A DNA stretch of 64,000 bases from contig CAUYUJ010005714.1 of NCBI GenBank assembly GCA_963575745.1, forward strand, positions 187,501 through 251,500. The letters run 5' to 3'. Of the stretch, positions 12,152 to 22,395 are shown piece after piece; the stretch's first letter is position 1; every line of letters starts with the position of its first letter. This DNA comes from Prorocentrum cordatum (Eukaryota; Sar; Dinophyceae; Prorocentrales; Prorocentraceae). Below the pieces are notes generated by a model. It was given only the letters and a program-made list of their open reading frames with translations. It had not been told where the DNA came from and did no database searches. The position numbers and the translations under genes were made by a program.

Positions 12152-13660
12152 ACGGAGGGGGGGCGGACGAGTTAGGTGAGGATGCGGATGACGATGCGCA
12201 GGAGCATGAGGAGGATGAGGAGGAGAATGACGAGGAGAAGGAGGAAGAGGAGCAGGAGGAGGTGGAGGGGGACGTTGATGATGAGCAGGAGCAGGAGGAG
12301 GAGCAGGATGAGGAGCAGGAGGTGGAGTGAGAGGAGGGGAAGAGGAGTAGAAGGAGGAGGGAGGACCCAGGGAGGCAGACCGTACTCAGGTACTGGCGCA
12401 ACCTGCCAGTCAGCATGCTCACGCTCATCCAGTGTGTGTCCTTCGACAGCATCGGCGGGATATGCGCGTGCCTGCGGCAAGCCCTGCCGCCGTGCCAGCG
12501 CAGCAGTCTGTGCACTGACCCTCGCTGGCAACTGTTCTGCCCCAGCTCCCGAGAAATTCCGCCCGAGAAGTTCCGCCGCTCAGGCAGAGGGGGGAGCCCT
12601 GGGATACCCCAAGGGGGCTATTCGGACTCACGCCTATCGAGGATGGACGCCCTCCCATCTTGTATCCCAGGGTTGGGCCCCAAATTTCGGGTCCAGTTGG
12701 AAACCCCATGAAGCCTTGGATAGGGGTCTGCATATCCCCTTCTAGAACCTGTGGAGGTAAAGGCGTAACGGTCAGCAGGGGGAACCGTAAGACGGTATTC
12801 CATGATACAAGAGTGTTGATCTGGCTTGGGGTCTCTTTGGTGGTCTGTCTTGTACCAGGAGGCTGTCCTAGAAGTCTCGGAGGCCATTGGGGATGTCATG
12901 TGTCAGCGGCCAGCCAGGGAGGGAAGTAAAGGGGGGGCGGGCCTTCTCAGAAGGCTCGGAAGTCGTCCAGCATTCTAAGAAGGTTTCGAAGCTTTACCCA
13001 AAGACACATCGAACTTCTCCGAAGGCCGGGGGGCTTCAAATTCCCCTCGCTCGCCGCCGAATGTAGGCGTGGGCGCGCGCAGAGGGCTTCGAGAGGGGGT
13101 GGTTCACGCAGCTGGGTGTGGCGAGGGGGGCGCTTCGAACATCCACAGAAGCAGCGCTAGACAGCACTTGGCATTGCATCGCGCCCCATCGTGCCGGGGG
13201 GGCACGGTTGCGGATACGCGCCGATGATCCAGGACCCGCCTGCCATTCCTTGAGGGTGGAGGGGGGATGGCGAGATAGGCAGGGGGAGAGGGAGGTCGGG
13301 AGAGGGAGCAGGGGAGGCGGGTGGGCAGGGAGGGGGAGAGGCGGCGACGGGAGGCGGGAGGGAGAGAGCGAGAGGGAGCGAGGACGAGGGAGGACTGGGG
13401 GAGGGCAGGAGGGGAGGGGTGGGCGGGCCGGGGGTAGAGGGACGCAGAGGGCCAGAGAGAGAGACCAACAAAAAAAACATCAGAGGGGCGGGGCGGGGCG
13501 GGGAGGAGAGGCGGCGGCGGCGGCACCCGCCGAGCGCCCCTGCCGAGAGCCCGGGGCCGCGGCAGCCGCGGCGAGGCCGGGCTGCTGCCCCGCTCGGCCA
13601 CCGCGGCCCTGGTCGGAGCGACCTCTCCGCCCCGGCGAGGCCCGCGCCGCGACGCGGGTT
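12152..13660. other. No gene recognised
   Basis: Unique GC-rich sequence. The first 200 bp are degenerate GAG/GAC purine-rich continuation of the microsatellite. Positions 12940-13035 carry TTCTCAGAAGG-type motifs like those at 7.8-8.1 kb. Positions 13260-13440 are a GGGAGAGGG-like purine tract. No domain recognised. Confidence 0.4.
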
Positions 13661-13663
13661 CCT

Positions 13664-13759
13664 CCTCCGCCTCCTCCTCTTCCTCCTCCCCCTCCTCCTC
13701 CTCCTCCTCCCCCTCCTCCTCCTCCTCCTCCTCCGCCTCCTCCTCCTCCTCCTCCCCTT
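13664..13759. repeat. CTC microsatellite
   Basis: CTC repeats with CCC and CCG interruptions, abutting a perfect hairpin. Confidence 0.9.
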
Positions 13760-13798
13760 CCCCACATCTCAGGGCGCGGCGCGCCCTGAGATGTGGGG
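13760..13798. repeat. Perfect 18-bp stem hairpin, 3-nt loop
   Basis: CCCCACATCTCAGGGCGC (13760-13777), loop GGC, then its exact reverse complement (13781-13798). Part of the same motif (GGCGCGCCCTGAGAT) returns at about 13998-14012, on the far side of the adjacent foldback element. Confidence 0.9.
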
Positions 13799-13814
13799 AG
13801 CGAGGAATGGCATA

Positions 13815-13969
13815 GACATAAAAACTCGGAGGCCCGCGCGGATTTCTCGGATCGGCGCTGGGGCCCCTTGGCGGCGCCTCCGGTGTTGCCCCCGGCGCGC
13901 TCCGCGCGCCAGGGAGGGGGGTGCAGCGCCGATCCGAGAAGTCCGCGCGGACCTCCGAGTTTTCATGTT
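13815..13969. mobile_element. Foldback element, family F, copy 1
   Basis: The left arm (AAAACTCGGAGG, then CCGCGCGGATTTCTCGGATC) and right arm (GATCCGAGAAGTCCGCGCGG, then ACCTCCGAGTTTTCATG) are inverted over about 45 bp. The core is GC-rich, with GGCGGCGCC, GCGCGCTCCGCGCGCCAGGG and AGGGGGGTGCAGCGC. Two relatives lie at 16846-17000 and 31798-31955 with the same arms and core. It has no coding capacity; it looks like a non-autonomous hairpin element, but no target duplication was seen. Confidence 0.65.
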
Positions 13970-14390
13970 CATGCCGTTTTTCGTTCCCCTCGTCGCGGCG
14001 CGCCCTGAGATTCTGGCCTCCCAGGACGTTCTCGAGATGGGGGAGGTGGCCCGGCTGCGGGCCCTGGGGCCCGCACGGGTCGGTGCGGCCCGAAGGGTGC
14101 CGGAGGAAGATGGGGTCTGGGGCTCTGGTCGTGATTATGCTTCGGCTTACGCCACACCGCCGACCCCTTGGGGGGGAGGAGTGGTGGGTGCGTCGCTGGG
14201 TGTGTTTCGGGGGCTTCTGTGGGCTCCCCCAGGGGTTTTCGGCTGGTTGGGCGCGTTGATGAACGAGAGAGTGGGGGGGGATCATACTTTTGAGTGGAGT
14301 GTGTGTGTGTGTGTGTGTGTGGAGTTTTCGGTAGTCGCGCGGCATTTTGCGTGATCGCACTTTCTTCAGGGGCCGTCATAGGGCCTGTTC
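13970..14390. other. No gene recognised
   Basis: GC-rich unique sequence with a short GT run at about 14297-14321. Confidence 0.4.
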
Positions 14391-14395
14391 GCACG

Positions 14396-14850
14396 GTCTC
14401 GGTAGCCTCTTGGGCCTTTCGGGGTCTCCAAGAAAGCTTTTCGGGGGCGGAGAGCTAGAATTTTCATTTCGTGGTCCCCTTCCTGGGCCTTTCTTCGAGC
14501 TTTCTTGGGGCGCTATGAGCCTGCTTTGAAGCTCTCTGGGGCCGTCTTGGGACCATCGTGGGCTGTCTAGAGGCCCGCTTGGGGGCCTCTTGAGTCGTCT
14601 GGAGACGGTGTTGGAGGCTTCGTGGGCCGTCTTCAGGCGTCGGAAACCCGAGAAGGCTGGAAGGCCAACACCTTCCAACAAATCAATGGAAATCAACAGT
14701 TTTCGAGCTCTTGGGGTCCTCTTGGGAAGCCTCTTCGAGGCATCTTGGGGCGTCATGGAGACATCTTGGGCCGTCTTGGAACATGGATTCTGCGACTCGG
14801 GGCCTTCTTGGACCGTCTTGGAGATGTCTTGGGGTCCTCCTGGCAGAATT
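14396..14850. repeat. GGCCTCTTGGG minisatellite, second locus
   Basis: Same family as 2415-3435 (TCTTGGGCCGTCTTGGA units), including the internal insert with GGCGTCGGAAACCCGAGAAG and an ATCAATGGAAATCAAC segment at about 14636-14703. Confidence 0.85.
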
Positions 14851-15105
14851 GCTGGAGCAAAGTACCACCCCAGCCAGCCCGGTCGGCCTGGGTAGACCAC
14901 TCCTTCGCCGCCAAATCGACCGGATCCGGCTCCCGGGGGAGGGGTTGGGGGAGGGGGAAGCACTTCACACGGCGATGAGCCCCAAGGGGTCGGCAGATTC
15001 GGTGCCACGTCTCGATGTTCTCGCGCTGCCGGCTAAGAGCAGAGGAGGCGCGGGTTTGGCAGCGGCTGGGGGTCTGAGGTGGCCCGGCACCGTGGTTCTG
15101 GCCAG
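14851..15105. other. No gene recognised
   Basis: Short GC-rich unique sequence between two repeat tracts. Confidence 0.4.
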
Positions 15106-15106
15106 C

Positions 15107-15270
15107 AGACGAGGAGGAGGAGGAGGAAGGAGGAAGGAGGAAGGAGGAAGGAGGAAGGAGGAAGGAGGAAGGAGGAAGGAGGAAGGAGGAAGGAGGATGG
15201 AGGAGGAGGAGGAGGAAGAAGGAGGAAGGAGGAGGAGGAGGAGGAGGAGGGAGGGAGGGAGGGAGGGAGG
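15107..15270. repeat. GGAGGAA heptamer tract
   Basis: About ten copies of GGAGGAA, then GGA and GGAG runs. Strongly purine-biased on the plus strand. Confidence 0.95.
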
Positions 15271-15582
15271 GTGGGAAGGGGGCCCTGCCTGTCCTTGTGG
15301 TGGACGTCCTCCGGGCTTCTCGTCGCCACGGCGGGGCTTTGGCGCGGCACGGGCCACTCGTGCAATTGTGCGCTGGGACCCCGGCAGGGGTCCAGGGCCG
15401 ATCTTGAGCGCTGACGTGGCCCCGCCCGCCTCCCGAAGTCTTCCACGGCCGCCGTTTGCGAGGCGGGCTGCATGGAGAGGGGGCCGCCGGGAGGAGGCTG
15501 TCTCGCGCCGCTTCTGGGCACCCGGGGCCCCCCTCCGGCCCCGGCACCTTCGACGACGGCACGTGGCGAGGCGTTCGGACGG

Positions 15583-15735
15583 GGCAGGGGACAAGTCCGT
15601 CCCAGGGCGTGCCGGAACGCCCTGAGAAGGCCGCGGCGCCCGAGGCATCCTCCAGAGCCGCGGGGTCTCAGAGATTTCCGATCTGTCCTCGTCCGAGTCT
15701 GTCCTCGTCCTGGCTTCGTCTGAGAGCTGCGCCAC
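15583..15735. repeat. Dispersed repeat P, copy 1
   Basis: Shares GTCCGTCCCAGGGCGTGC, GAACGC-CTGAGA-GGCCGC and CGCCCGAGGCATCCTCCAGA, GCCGC with 29558-29725 in the same orientation, ending in both with TTGGCTTCGTCT-like sequence. It is diverged, with no terminal inverted repeats. Confidence 0.7.
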
Positions 15736-15797
15736 GTGGGAGGGCCGCGGGGTCCCAAGGGGCCCGACTTCTCCTCGCAGAGGGGGAGAATTCTTGA

Positions 15798-15919
15798 GGC
15801 ACCGATGCCGCTGCTCGTCCTGGAGGTCTCTCGCCGCCACGGCCAGGCTCTCTCCTCGAGGTCCTGAGCTCGAGCGCGCCACGGGAGAGGCCTGGGGAGC
15901 AGAGCGGCGTCGGTGTGCC
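15798..15919. mobile_element. Short TIR element, family T, copy 1
   Basis: The ends GGCACCGATGCCGCTGCTC and GAGCAGAGCGGCGTCGGTGTGCC are imperfect inverses. The interior (GTCTCTCGCCGCCACGGCC, CTCCTCGAGG, CACGGGAGAGG) is shared with 45958-46095. No target duplication is visible at this copy. Confidence 0.5.
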
Positions 15920-16064
15920 TCCCTCTTTCCCCAGCCTGCGTGGCAGGAGTTGGGGAGGGGAGGGGGCCAGGAGCGCCAGGGTGCACGGTCAGGACACGCC
16001 AGCTCTCGCCCCCCCCACGCTTAACGGCGCGACACGCTGATTATCCAGATCTCCAGTTGCAAGC

Positions 16065-16195
16065 GCCAGCGGCCCGAGCTGCTCCTCAGCCTCCCGTCCC
16101 GCGAAGCGGAGCGACGCGCTATCCGCTCGCAGGGCACAGCGTGTCGCCAGGGCCGCCGCCGCGACACGCTATAGGCAGAAACTCCCGACCGTCGC
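16065..16195. repeat. Dispersed repeat Q, copy 1
   Basis: Contains CCTCCCGTCCCGCGAAGCG, ACGCGCTATCCGCTCGCAGG, GCACAGCGTGTCGCCAGGGC and CCGCCGCCGCGACACGCTAT. The same series is present at 32405-32522. The motif GACACGCT or its complement recurs three times inside or next to this copy. Confidence 0.7.
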
Positions 16196-16520
16196 CCCGC
16201 GTGGCGACCCCAGTCAGGACGACCCGAAGCTGATCTTCTTCTTCGTGCCGTTCCTCCTGATCGCGCGGCCCCCGGGCCGACGCCGCCGGTGGGTCGCCGG
16301 TCGCTGGCCGGTGGCACGCCACGGAGTGTGTTCATGGGACCGCACCGAGCCGCGCCGACAGAGGCCTCGTCGTCCGCCATTCGCGGATGGAGCGGTCGAT
16401 CGATCTGCACCCGAGGGGCGGGGCGGAGGTATAATTAGGCTGCCGGTGCCGTGCGGCGGCTGCCGCGGCGGGCGCCGCCGGTCCTCCCCTGGGACGGCCG
16501 CACAGCGGGCGCCCCTGAGG

Positions 16521-16605
16521 ATGGAGGAGGAGGAGGAGGAGGAGGAGGAGGAGGAGGAGGAGGAGGAGGAGGAGGATGACGAAGGAGGAGGAGGAGGAGG
16601 AGGTG
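16521..16605. repeat. GGA microsatellite
   Basis: GGA/GAG triplets with one GATGAC interruption. Confidence 0.95.
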
Positions 16606-16845
16606 GTGGCCGTGGCCGTCTTCGGCGGCGCACGAGGCGGCCGCCTGGCAAGGCCCACGAGGGGGCGGGTCGGTGGTGAAGCGGGCACCCGTGCGAGCGC
16701 CTGGCTCACTGCTGCGGTGGTCGTCGCTCTCCCCGACCTCCTCTCATCAATCAAGCACGATGCAGCCTCTTTAAAACCCTGATAACACGATGGACTCGTG
16801 GCCTAACTTAGGTCCACGAGTCAGAAAGACGATACAAGCATGAAC

Positions 16846-17000
16846 CAACTTTCGGAGCTCCGCGCGGATTTCTTCGATCTGCGCAGGGACCCCCATGCAG
16901 CGCCTCCGGCGCCGCCCCTGGCGCACTCCGCTCGCCACGGAGGGGGGTCCGGCGCGGATCCAAGAAGTCCGCGCGGACCTCCGACAGCTCATGTTTCTGC
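16846..17000. mobile_element. Foldback element, family F, copy 2
   Basis: Arms CGGAGCTCCGCGCGGATTTC and AAGAAGTCCGCGCGGACCTC with the same core (GGCGCCGCCCCTGGCGCAC, then CGGAGGGGGGTCCGGCGCGG). Slightly shorter and more diverged than copy 1 at its outer ends (CATGAACCAACTT and AGCTCATG). Confidence 0.65.
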
Positions 17001-17125
17001 AGCCTGTTTTTCCTCCAGCTCTCCTCGACCTCCTCTTCCTGCTCTGGAGGTGCCTTCTGTTGCATCTTCGGGGGACCTCGCCTGTCGCCCAAATTGGTGT
17101 CTGTTTTGGGGGCCCGACGCGGGCT

Positions 17126-17232
17126 TGATGCGGACTCGACGCGGATTTGGCGTGGATTCGACGCGGATTCGACACGGATTCGACACGGATCCGACGCGTA
17201 CGACATGGATTCGACGCGGATTCGACGCGGAT
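17126..17232. repeat. GGATTCGACGCG 12-bp minisatellite
   Basis: About nine degenerate copies of GGATTCGACGCG, with variants at the ninth to twelfth positions. Confidence 0.9.
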
Positions 17233-17700
17233 AGGGCCGCGACGGGACAGACGAGGTCCCCCAAGGATGCGACATAAGGTGCCTCCTCAGGGCCCTTCCC
17301 GTCCCCTCATCCAAGGTCGGCCCGACCTGACCCAAGGCCTTGCCCATCTTGGCTTCCCCTCTCGCGCCGAGGCTGCGCTTCTCGGACGGCGGGTCCTGGG
17401 GAGGAGGAGGCGGGCGGGGCTCGCTGACGGGTTCGAGGAGGAGGAGGAGGAGGAGGAGTTTGAGGTTCCGTTTGTATGGGAACTTGTTGGCCTTGACGAT
17501 CGGCGCGGTGTTCCCGTCGCGAAACGTGGTAAGCTGAAGAACGGCCCAGACCCCCCAGCAGAGCTTTCATCACGACGCAAGCCTGGTAAAGTGTTCATGG
17601 GATGTGTCATCAGGATGTGTCATGTTATTGCTGGAGCCCTCGAGGTTTTAACACGGGCTGCTGACATGTCCGGCTCCGCGGCCAAGACCGAAACGAACGA
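17233..17700. other. No gene recognised
   Basis: GC-rich unique sequence with a short GAG patch at about 17430-17460. Confidence 0.4.
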
Positions 17701-17701
17701 T

Positions 17702-17946
17702 CCTGACCTTCACACCCTCGTCGTCGTCCTCCTCCTCGTCCTCTTCCTCCTCTTCCTCCTCCTCCTCCTCCTCCTCGTCCTCCTCCTCCTCCTCCTCCTC
17801 CTCCTCCTCCTCCTCTTGCTCCTCCTTTCTTTCAGATGAGTTCTGGAGGCAACGGCTTGGAGCGTCAGGACAGACCCGGGAGTCAACGGCCTGTCTCGTT
17901 TGCCTCCTTCCTCCTTCCTCCTCCTCCTCCTCCTCCTCCTCCTCCT
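17702..17946. repeat. Two CTC microsatellites
   Basis: CTC runs at about 17721-17828 and 17908-17946 flank an 80-bp unique segment. Confidence 0.9.
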
Positions 17947-17999
17947 TTCGTCCCTCTTCCTGATAAACGGCGCCCCCTGTCGCGCCTCCAGACGTGTCG

Positions 18000-18400
18000 G
18001 TGGGGCGGGCTGGGCGTTTCGACTGCGGCTTCCGCACCACTCATGATCCTGAAGCTTGACAGTTGAAGCTGGTTTAAGAATTGAGGGCATGTGGCTTTCG
18101 AAATGTGGCTCTCGCCTCAGCGCCGCGCACAGTCGTTCTAAAGCTTCCAGCAGCTCCGAGGATGGAGGGCGAGTGATTTGAAACATGTGGCTCTCGCATC
18201 CGCGCCGCGCACATTCGTGTGACAAATTCGCAGCACCTTCAAGTACGGAAGGCGGGTCCTGTTCAACACGTGGCTCTCGCTTTAGGGCCCCGCACATCCA
18301 TCGCACAAACACGAACCAGTTTCAGGGATGGAGGGCGGTGTATTCTCAAGCTGTGGCTTCTGCATTAGCGCCGCGCGTATTCGTCTTAACAGTGTGCAGC
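18000..18400 (-). repeat. 88-bp repeat S, inverted block
   Basis: About four diverged units of 85-90 bp marked by GTGGCTCTCGC-N-GCGCCGCGCAC. It is the reverse complement of the block at 55180-55560 (units marked GTGCGCGGCGC-N-GCGAGAGCCAC). The flank ATCCTGAAGCTTGA at about 18045 matches in inverse CAAGCTTCAGGATC of the other two loci. Confidence 0.8.
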
Positions 18401-18439
18401 ACTTTCAAGGATTCGTCAGGTTGACGTCCCAGGAATGGT

Positions 18440-18625
18440 TTCCTGGCACGATTTAGACTGTCAGGCCGCAACGGTCAAGTTGATTCGTGGTGGCACAGTT
18501 TACGGCTGCCAGGGCGCAACAGTCACGTTGAGTCGTGGTGTTGAAGTCACAGGAACGGTGTTCTGGCAACATTTGAGATTGTCAGGACGCAACAGTCCCG
18601 TTGATTCACGTCGCTGGGACTCAAA
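18440..18625. repeat. Short tandem repeat, three copies
   Basis: Three copies of CTGTCAGGCCGCAACGGTCA-like sequence, each followed by a GTTGATTCGTGG-like segment, at about 18457, 18508 and 18577. Confidence 0.75.
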
Positions 18626-18766
18626 CGTGGAGTTTTAGCGCGGTTGAAGATTCTCGGACGGTTGTCTGTCAATGAGGCACTTGCCGCAATGAAGACAAGC
18701 CTTTGTCTGGACCTATGAAAAGGGAACTTGGAGGGAAGGTTTATGGCGACATCTTGGGTTTGCATT

Positions 18767-18810
18767 GGCCCTCCTCCTCCTCCTCCTCCTCCTCCTCCTC
18801 CTCCTCCTCA
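18767..18810. repeat. CTC microsatellite
   Basis: About 14 CTC triplets. Confidence 0.95.
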
Positions 18811-19094
18811 CCTCTCACCCCTTGCGATGCTTCGCATCTAGTCTGATTCCGACTCCGATTCCACGTCCTCACCCTTTTCCGACTGCACTGATCATGGGGG
18901 CAGGCGGAAGCAGCCAGAGGTGGCCACAGCCTGACGCGAGCGGCTGCGGACCGAGCTCTGCTGCTCTGGCAGCAAGCGGGCCTCGCCCTCGGGACCAGCC
19001 GAGGTCTCCATCGTCCTGATGAATCTGAAGGGCTTTGCCACCCCGCCTCCTCAGCCCCTCCTTCGAGCTCCCTGCATGGCTTTGTTGGTCGGGT
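18811..19094. other. No gene recognised
   Basis: Unique sequence with short open frames and no recognisable domain. Confidence 0.4.
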
Positions 19095-19215
19095 TGGCAG
19101 GCTGAGTCGCGAATGTGTTGACAGGCTGGTAGCTCGGCCGGCTGGCCGGCCGTCTGGCTCGCGGGTTGCCTGGCCGGCCAGCTGGTTGGCTGGCTGGCCA
19201 GGCTGGCAGGGCGAC
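19095..19215. repeat. GGCTGGC-rich short repeats
   Basis: Dense GGCTGGC/GGCCGGC motifs on both strands, able to form several alternative hairpins. Confidence 0.7.
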
Positions 19216-19404
19216 TGGTAGAAAGGCTATTTTTGTTGAGGGGTAGTGACCTGGGAGCTCAGGTCCACTCTTCCGCAAACAGAATTTCCACTGGGACAAA
19301 CAATCCAAACACCACAGACGTTATCATCATTTCAAGACATCGTTGGCTCCTTAATTTGCCTTGCGAAGGATTCAACAACATGCAGTTGTGAGTAACGCAG
19401 TCGT

Positions 19405-20640
19405 GAGCATCGGCTTCGGTGGAGCTGCCCATGGGGCCACGAAGCGTGTGAGGAGTTTGCTGGCATGGGTGAGGGGGGTGCATGCGAACACCGCGACGGG
19501 GGCCTTCGGTGGAGCTCCCTCTGGGGCCACGAAGCGTGTGAGGGGTGTGCCGATATGGGCGGGGGAGGCGCATGAGAACACCGCCTCTGGGGCCTTCGGT
19601 GGAGCTCCCGATGGGGCCACGAAACGTGTGAGGAACGTGCCCGAATGCGTGGGGAGATGCATGCAAACACCGCCGCTGGGGCCTTCGGTGGAGCCCCCTA
19701 TGGGGCCACGAAACGTGTGAGGGGTGTGCCGAAATAAGTGGGGGAGACGCGTGCGAACACCACCCCTGGGGCCTTCGGTTGAGCTGCCCATGGGGCTACG
19801 AAACGTTTGAGGGGTGTGCCAACATGGGTGGGAGAGACGCAGGCAAACACCGCTTGGGGGCCTTCGGTGGAACTCCACTGGGGCCACGATGTGAACGGTG
19901 TGCCGAGATGGGCGGGGGAGACTCATGCGAACACCGTCACTGGGGCCTTCGGTGGAGCTGCCAATGGGGCCACGAAGCGTGTGAGGGGTGTGCCGAAATA
20001 GGCGGGGGAGACGCACGCGAACACCGCCATTGGGGCCTTCAGTGGAGCTCCTTGTAGGGCCACGAAACGTGCGAGGCGTGTGGTGCCGAAATCGGTGTGG
20101 GAGATGCAGGCGAACACCGCCACTGGGGCCTTCGGTGGAACTCCCGATGGGGCCTAGAAGCGTGTGAGAGGTGTGCCGAAACGGGCGGGGGAGACGAATG
20201 CGAACACCGCCTTTGGGGCCTTCAATGGAGCGCCCTATGTGGCCTAGAATCGTGTGAAAGGTATGCCGACGCGGGTGGGGCGGCCACATTCGAACGACGC
20301 CATTGTGGCTTTCGGTGGAGCTCCCTATGGGGCCACGAAGCGCGTGAGGGGTGTGCCGAAATGAGTGGGGGAGACGCGTGCGAACACCGCCACTGGAGCC
20401 TTCGGTGGAGCTCACAATGGAGCCACGAAGTGTATGAAGGGTGCGCCAACACGGGTGGGGGATGCGCCTGCGAACAGTGCCATTGAGGCCTTCGGTAGAA
20501 CTTCCGATGGGGCCACGAAACGTCTGAGGGGTGTGTCGGCATGGGTGGGGGAAGCGCATGCGAACACCGCCATTTGGGCCCTTGGTGGAGCTCCCGATGG
20601 GGCCACGAGGTGCGTGTGGCAGACGCATGCGTGCACTTTG
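19405..20640. repeat. 90-bp satellite, block 1
   Basis: About 14 units. GCCTTCGGTGGAGCTCCC recurs at 89-90 bp spacing (landmark CTTCGGTGGAGC at about 19414, 19504, 19594, 19683, 19773 and 19862). Other landmarks are GGGGCCACGAAGCGTGTGAG, GGTGTGCCGAAATGGGCGGG and GGAGACGCATGCGAACACCG. Because 90 is divisible by 3, several frames on both strands stay open for up to 418 codons with a 30-residue repeat. The same holds for all minus frames, which argues for satellite DNA rather than a protein. Confidence 0.9.
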
Positions 20641-20749
20641 TAGTGTCGGCGGCTAGGCAGGGAACGTCCGTGCTGGTGATAGGATGGCTACACGAGGATG
20701 CCGTGAAAGCGAATTATGCGAATTATGCCACCATGCAACGGGACGCATG

Positions 20750-21110
20750 CGAACACATGCGAACACCGTCATTGGGGCCTTCGGTGGAGCTCCCTATGAG
20801 GCCACGGGACATGTGAGGGGTGTACCGGAATTTTTGGGGGACGCGCATGCGAACACCGCCATTGGGGCCCTCGGTGGAGCTCCCGATGGGGCCACGACGC
20901 GTGTGAGGGATGTGCCAAACCTGGGCGGGGCTGACGCATGCGAATACTGGCCGCGGGGGCCTTTGGTGGAGCTCCCTGTGGGGCCACGACGCGTGTGATA
21001 AGTGTGCCGAACTGGGCGGGGGAGACGCATGCGAACATCGCCACTGAGATAATCGGTGGAGCTCCCTATGGAGCCACGAGGCGTGGGAGGGAAGTGTCGA
21101 CATGTGACGG
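20750..21110. repeat. 90-bp satellite, block 2
   Basis: Four further units in the same orientation, separated from block 1 by about 110 bp of unrelated sequence. Confidence 0.9.
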
Positions 21111-21239
21111 GTGCGGAGGGCAGATGCAGGGATGGGCGGAGGGAAGGGGCAGCGGAAGGAAAGGAAGGATTGCAATGCGGGGCGCTGTCTTTCAAAACGG
21201 GATGGTGGGACAATTGTAAGATACCATTTACCATTTAGC

Positions 21240-21411
21240 ACACCGTTGACCACATTCTGCGCGCGCACCCATTGCAATATGTTAATGGGTGTGGGCCCAA
21301 AACGTTGATTTCTTTCCATGCATGCGGTGCAATATGGGTGGTCCAACTAGTGCGACGCAATGTAGGTGGCGCAATCCATGTGGTGCAAGCTACGTGGTGC
21401 AAAGAGGTGCA
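21240..21411 (-). repeat. Composite TGCACCAC element, inverted copy
   Basis: Reverse-complement units of the TGCACCACATAGCT repeat (GTGGTGCAAGCTACGTGGTG). On its upstream side it has GGGTGTGGGCCCAAAACG, the inverse of the GGGGCCCACGC segment that closes the copy at 42.65 kb. Confidence 0.65.
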
Positions 21412-21780
21412 AACCGATGCAAAGCAATGCAATGCACTGCAATGCAATGCACAGCAATGTAAAGCAATGCAGCGCAATGCCAGGCAACGCAACGCAACAC
21501 AATGCAATGCGAACCAATACGAAGCAATGTACAGCAGTGCAGCGCATTGCAAGGCCATGTACAGCAATGCAGAGCAATGCGAGACACGGAATAGCCATGC
21601 GACGCAATGCAAATCGACGCAAGGCAGTGCAGTGCGATGAGGTGGTACATCTGTGCGACGCAAAGCAGGGCAACGTAGCTCAACGAAGTGCAAAGCAATG
21701 CAGGCCAATGGCCAGCAATGCATCGCAACGCCAAGAGCTGCAGAGCAACGCAACGCAGCGCAATACAAAGCATAACAACC
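21412..21780. repeat. GCAAT pentamer tract
   Basis: About 70 units in strict 5-bp register, dominated by GCAAT with GCAAC, GCAGC, GTACA and GCGAA variants. A short inverse-strand relative (GCATT, GGCAT) lies at about 58860-58960. Confidence 0.9.
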
Positions 21781-21789
21781 GCACCGCAG

Positions 21790-22012
21790 TACGAGGCATT
21801 GCCAAGCGGGCGGCAAACGAGGCGGCGGGTCGGCGACGCGGCGGCAACGAGGCGGCCACACGACGCCCAGAGCGGCGCGCGGGCCCGGGCGAAGGGCGGC
21901 GACGAGGCGGCGCTGTGGCGTCCAGAGCGGCGCGCGGGCCCAGGCGACGGGCGGCGATGAGGCGGCGATGGCGGCGACACGGCGGCGACACGGCGGCCAG
22001 AGCGGCCCGCAG
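21790..22012. repeat. CGGCGA/GGCGGC degenerate repeat
   Basis: GGCGACGAGGCGGC motifs and a repeated CAGAGCGGCGCGCGGGCCC segment (twice), following the pentamer tract directly. Confidence 0.75.
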
Positions 22013-22395
22013 GGGCAGCTCTCTGTGATAGAAGAGCACGAGCCCCTAAGTCTAAGTGCAAGGGCTGTTGGAGGAGTTGTTTCGCACACAGGTTACACGT
22101 CTGTTGCTGCCAAGCGAGACCATGCCACGCACACGCGCGCGCACGCCGAGAACGTTGAACCACTCTCGCGCGCCCGCCAAGCCGGTCAGAGAAAACAGTG
22201 CGGGCAACATTGCGCGCGTCTCCGCGCGCGAGCGTCGAAATCCTGACAGCATTCTTTTCTATGAAAGTGAAGCGAAGTTTGACTCTCACCTCGCCCATCC
22301 TCGGTTCACTGCGCGAGCGCGCGTGCGCCCTGCAGCGCGTCCGCCGCCACGAGGCCAGCGAAAGTTATCTTGCCCAGCGGCCCAGCCATAGGCAG
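22013..22395. other. No gene recognised
   Basis: Unique sequence separating the pentamer/CGGCGA block from the third satellite block. Confidence 0.4.

Noticed and set aside
19372-20628. A 418-codon minus-strand protein of 30-residue repeats
   Set aside because: The 90-bp satellite period is a multiple of three, and other frames on both strands are open as well; no sign that one frame is preferred.
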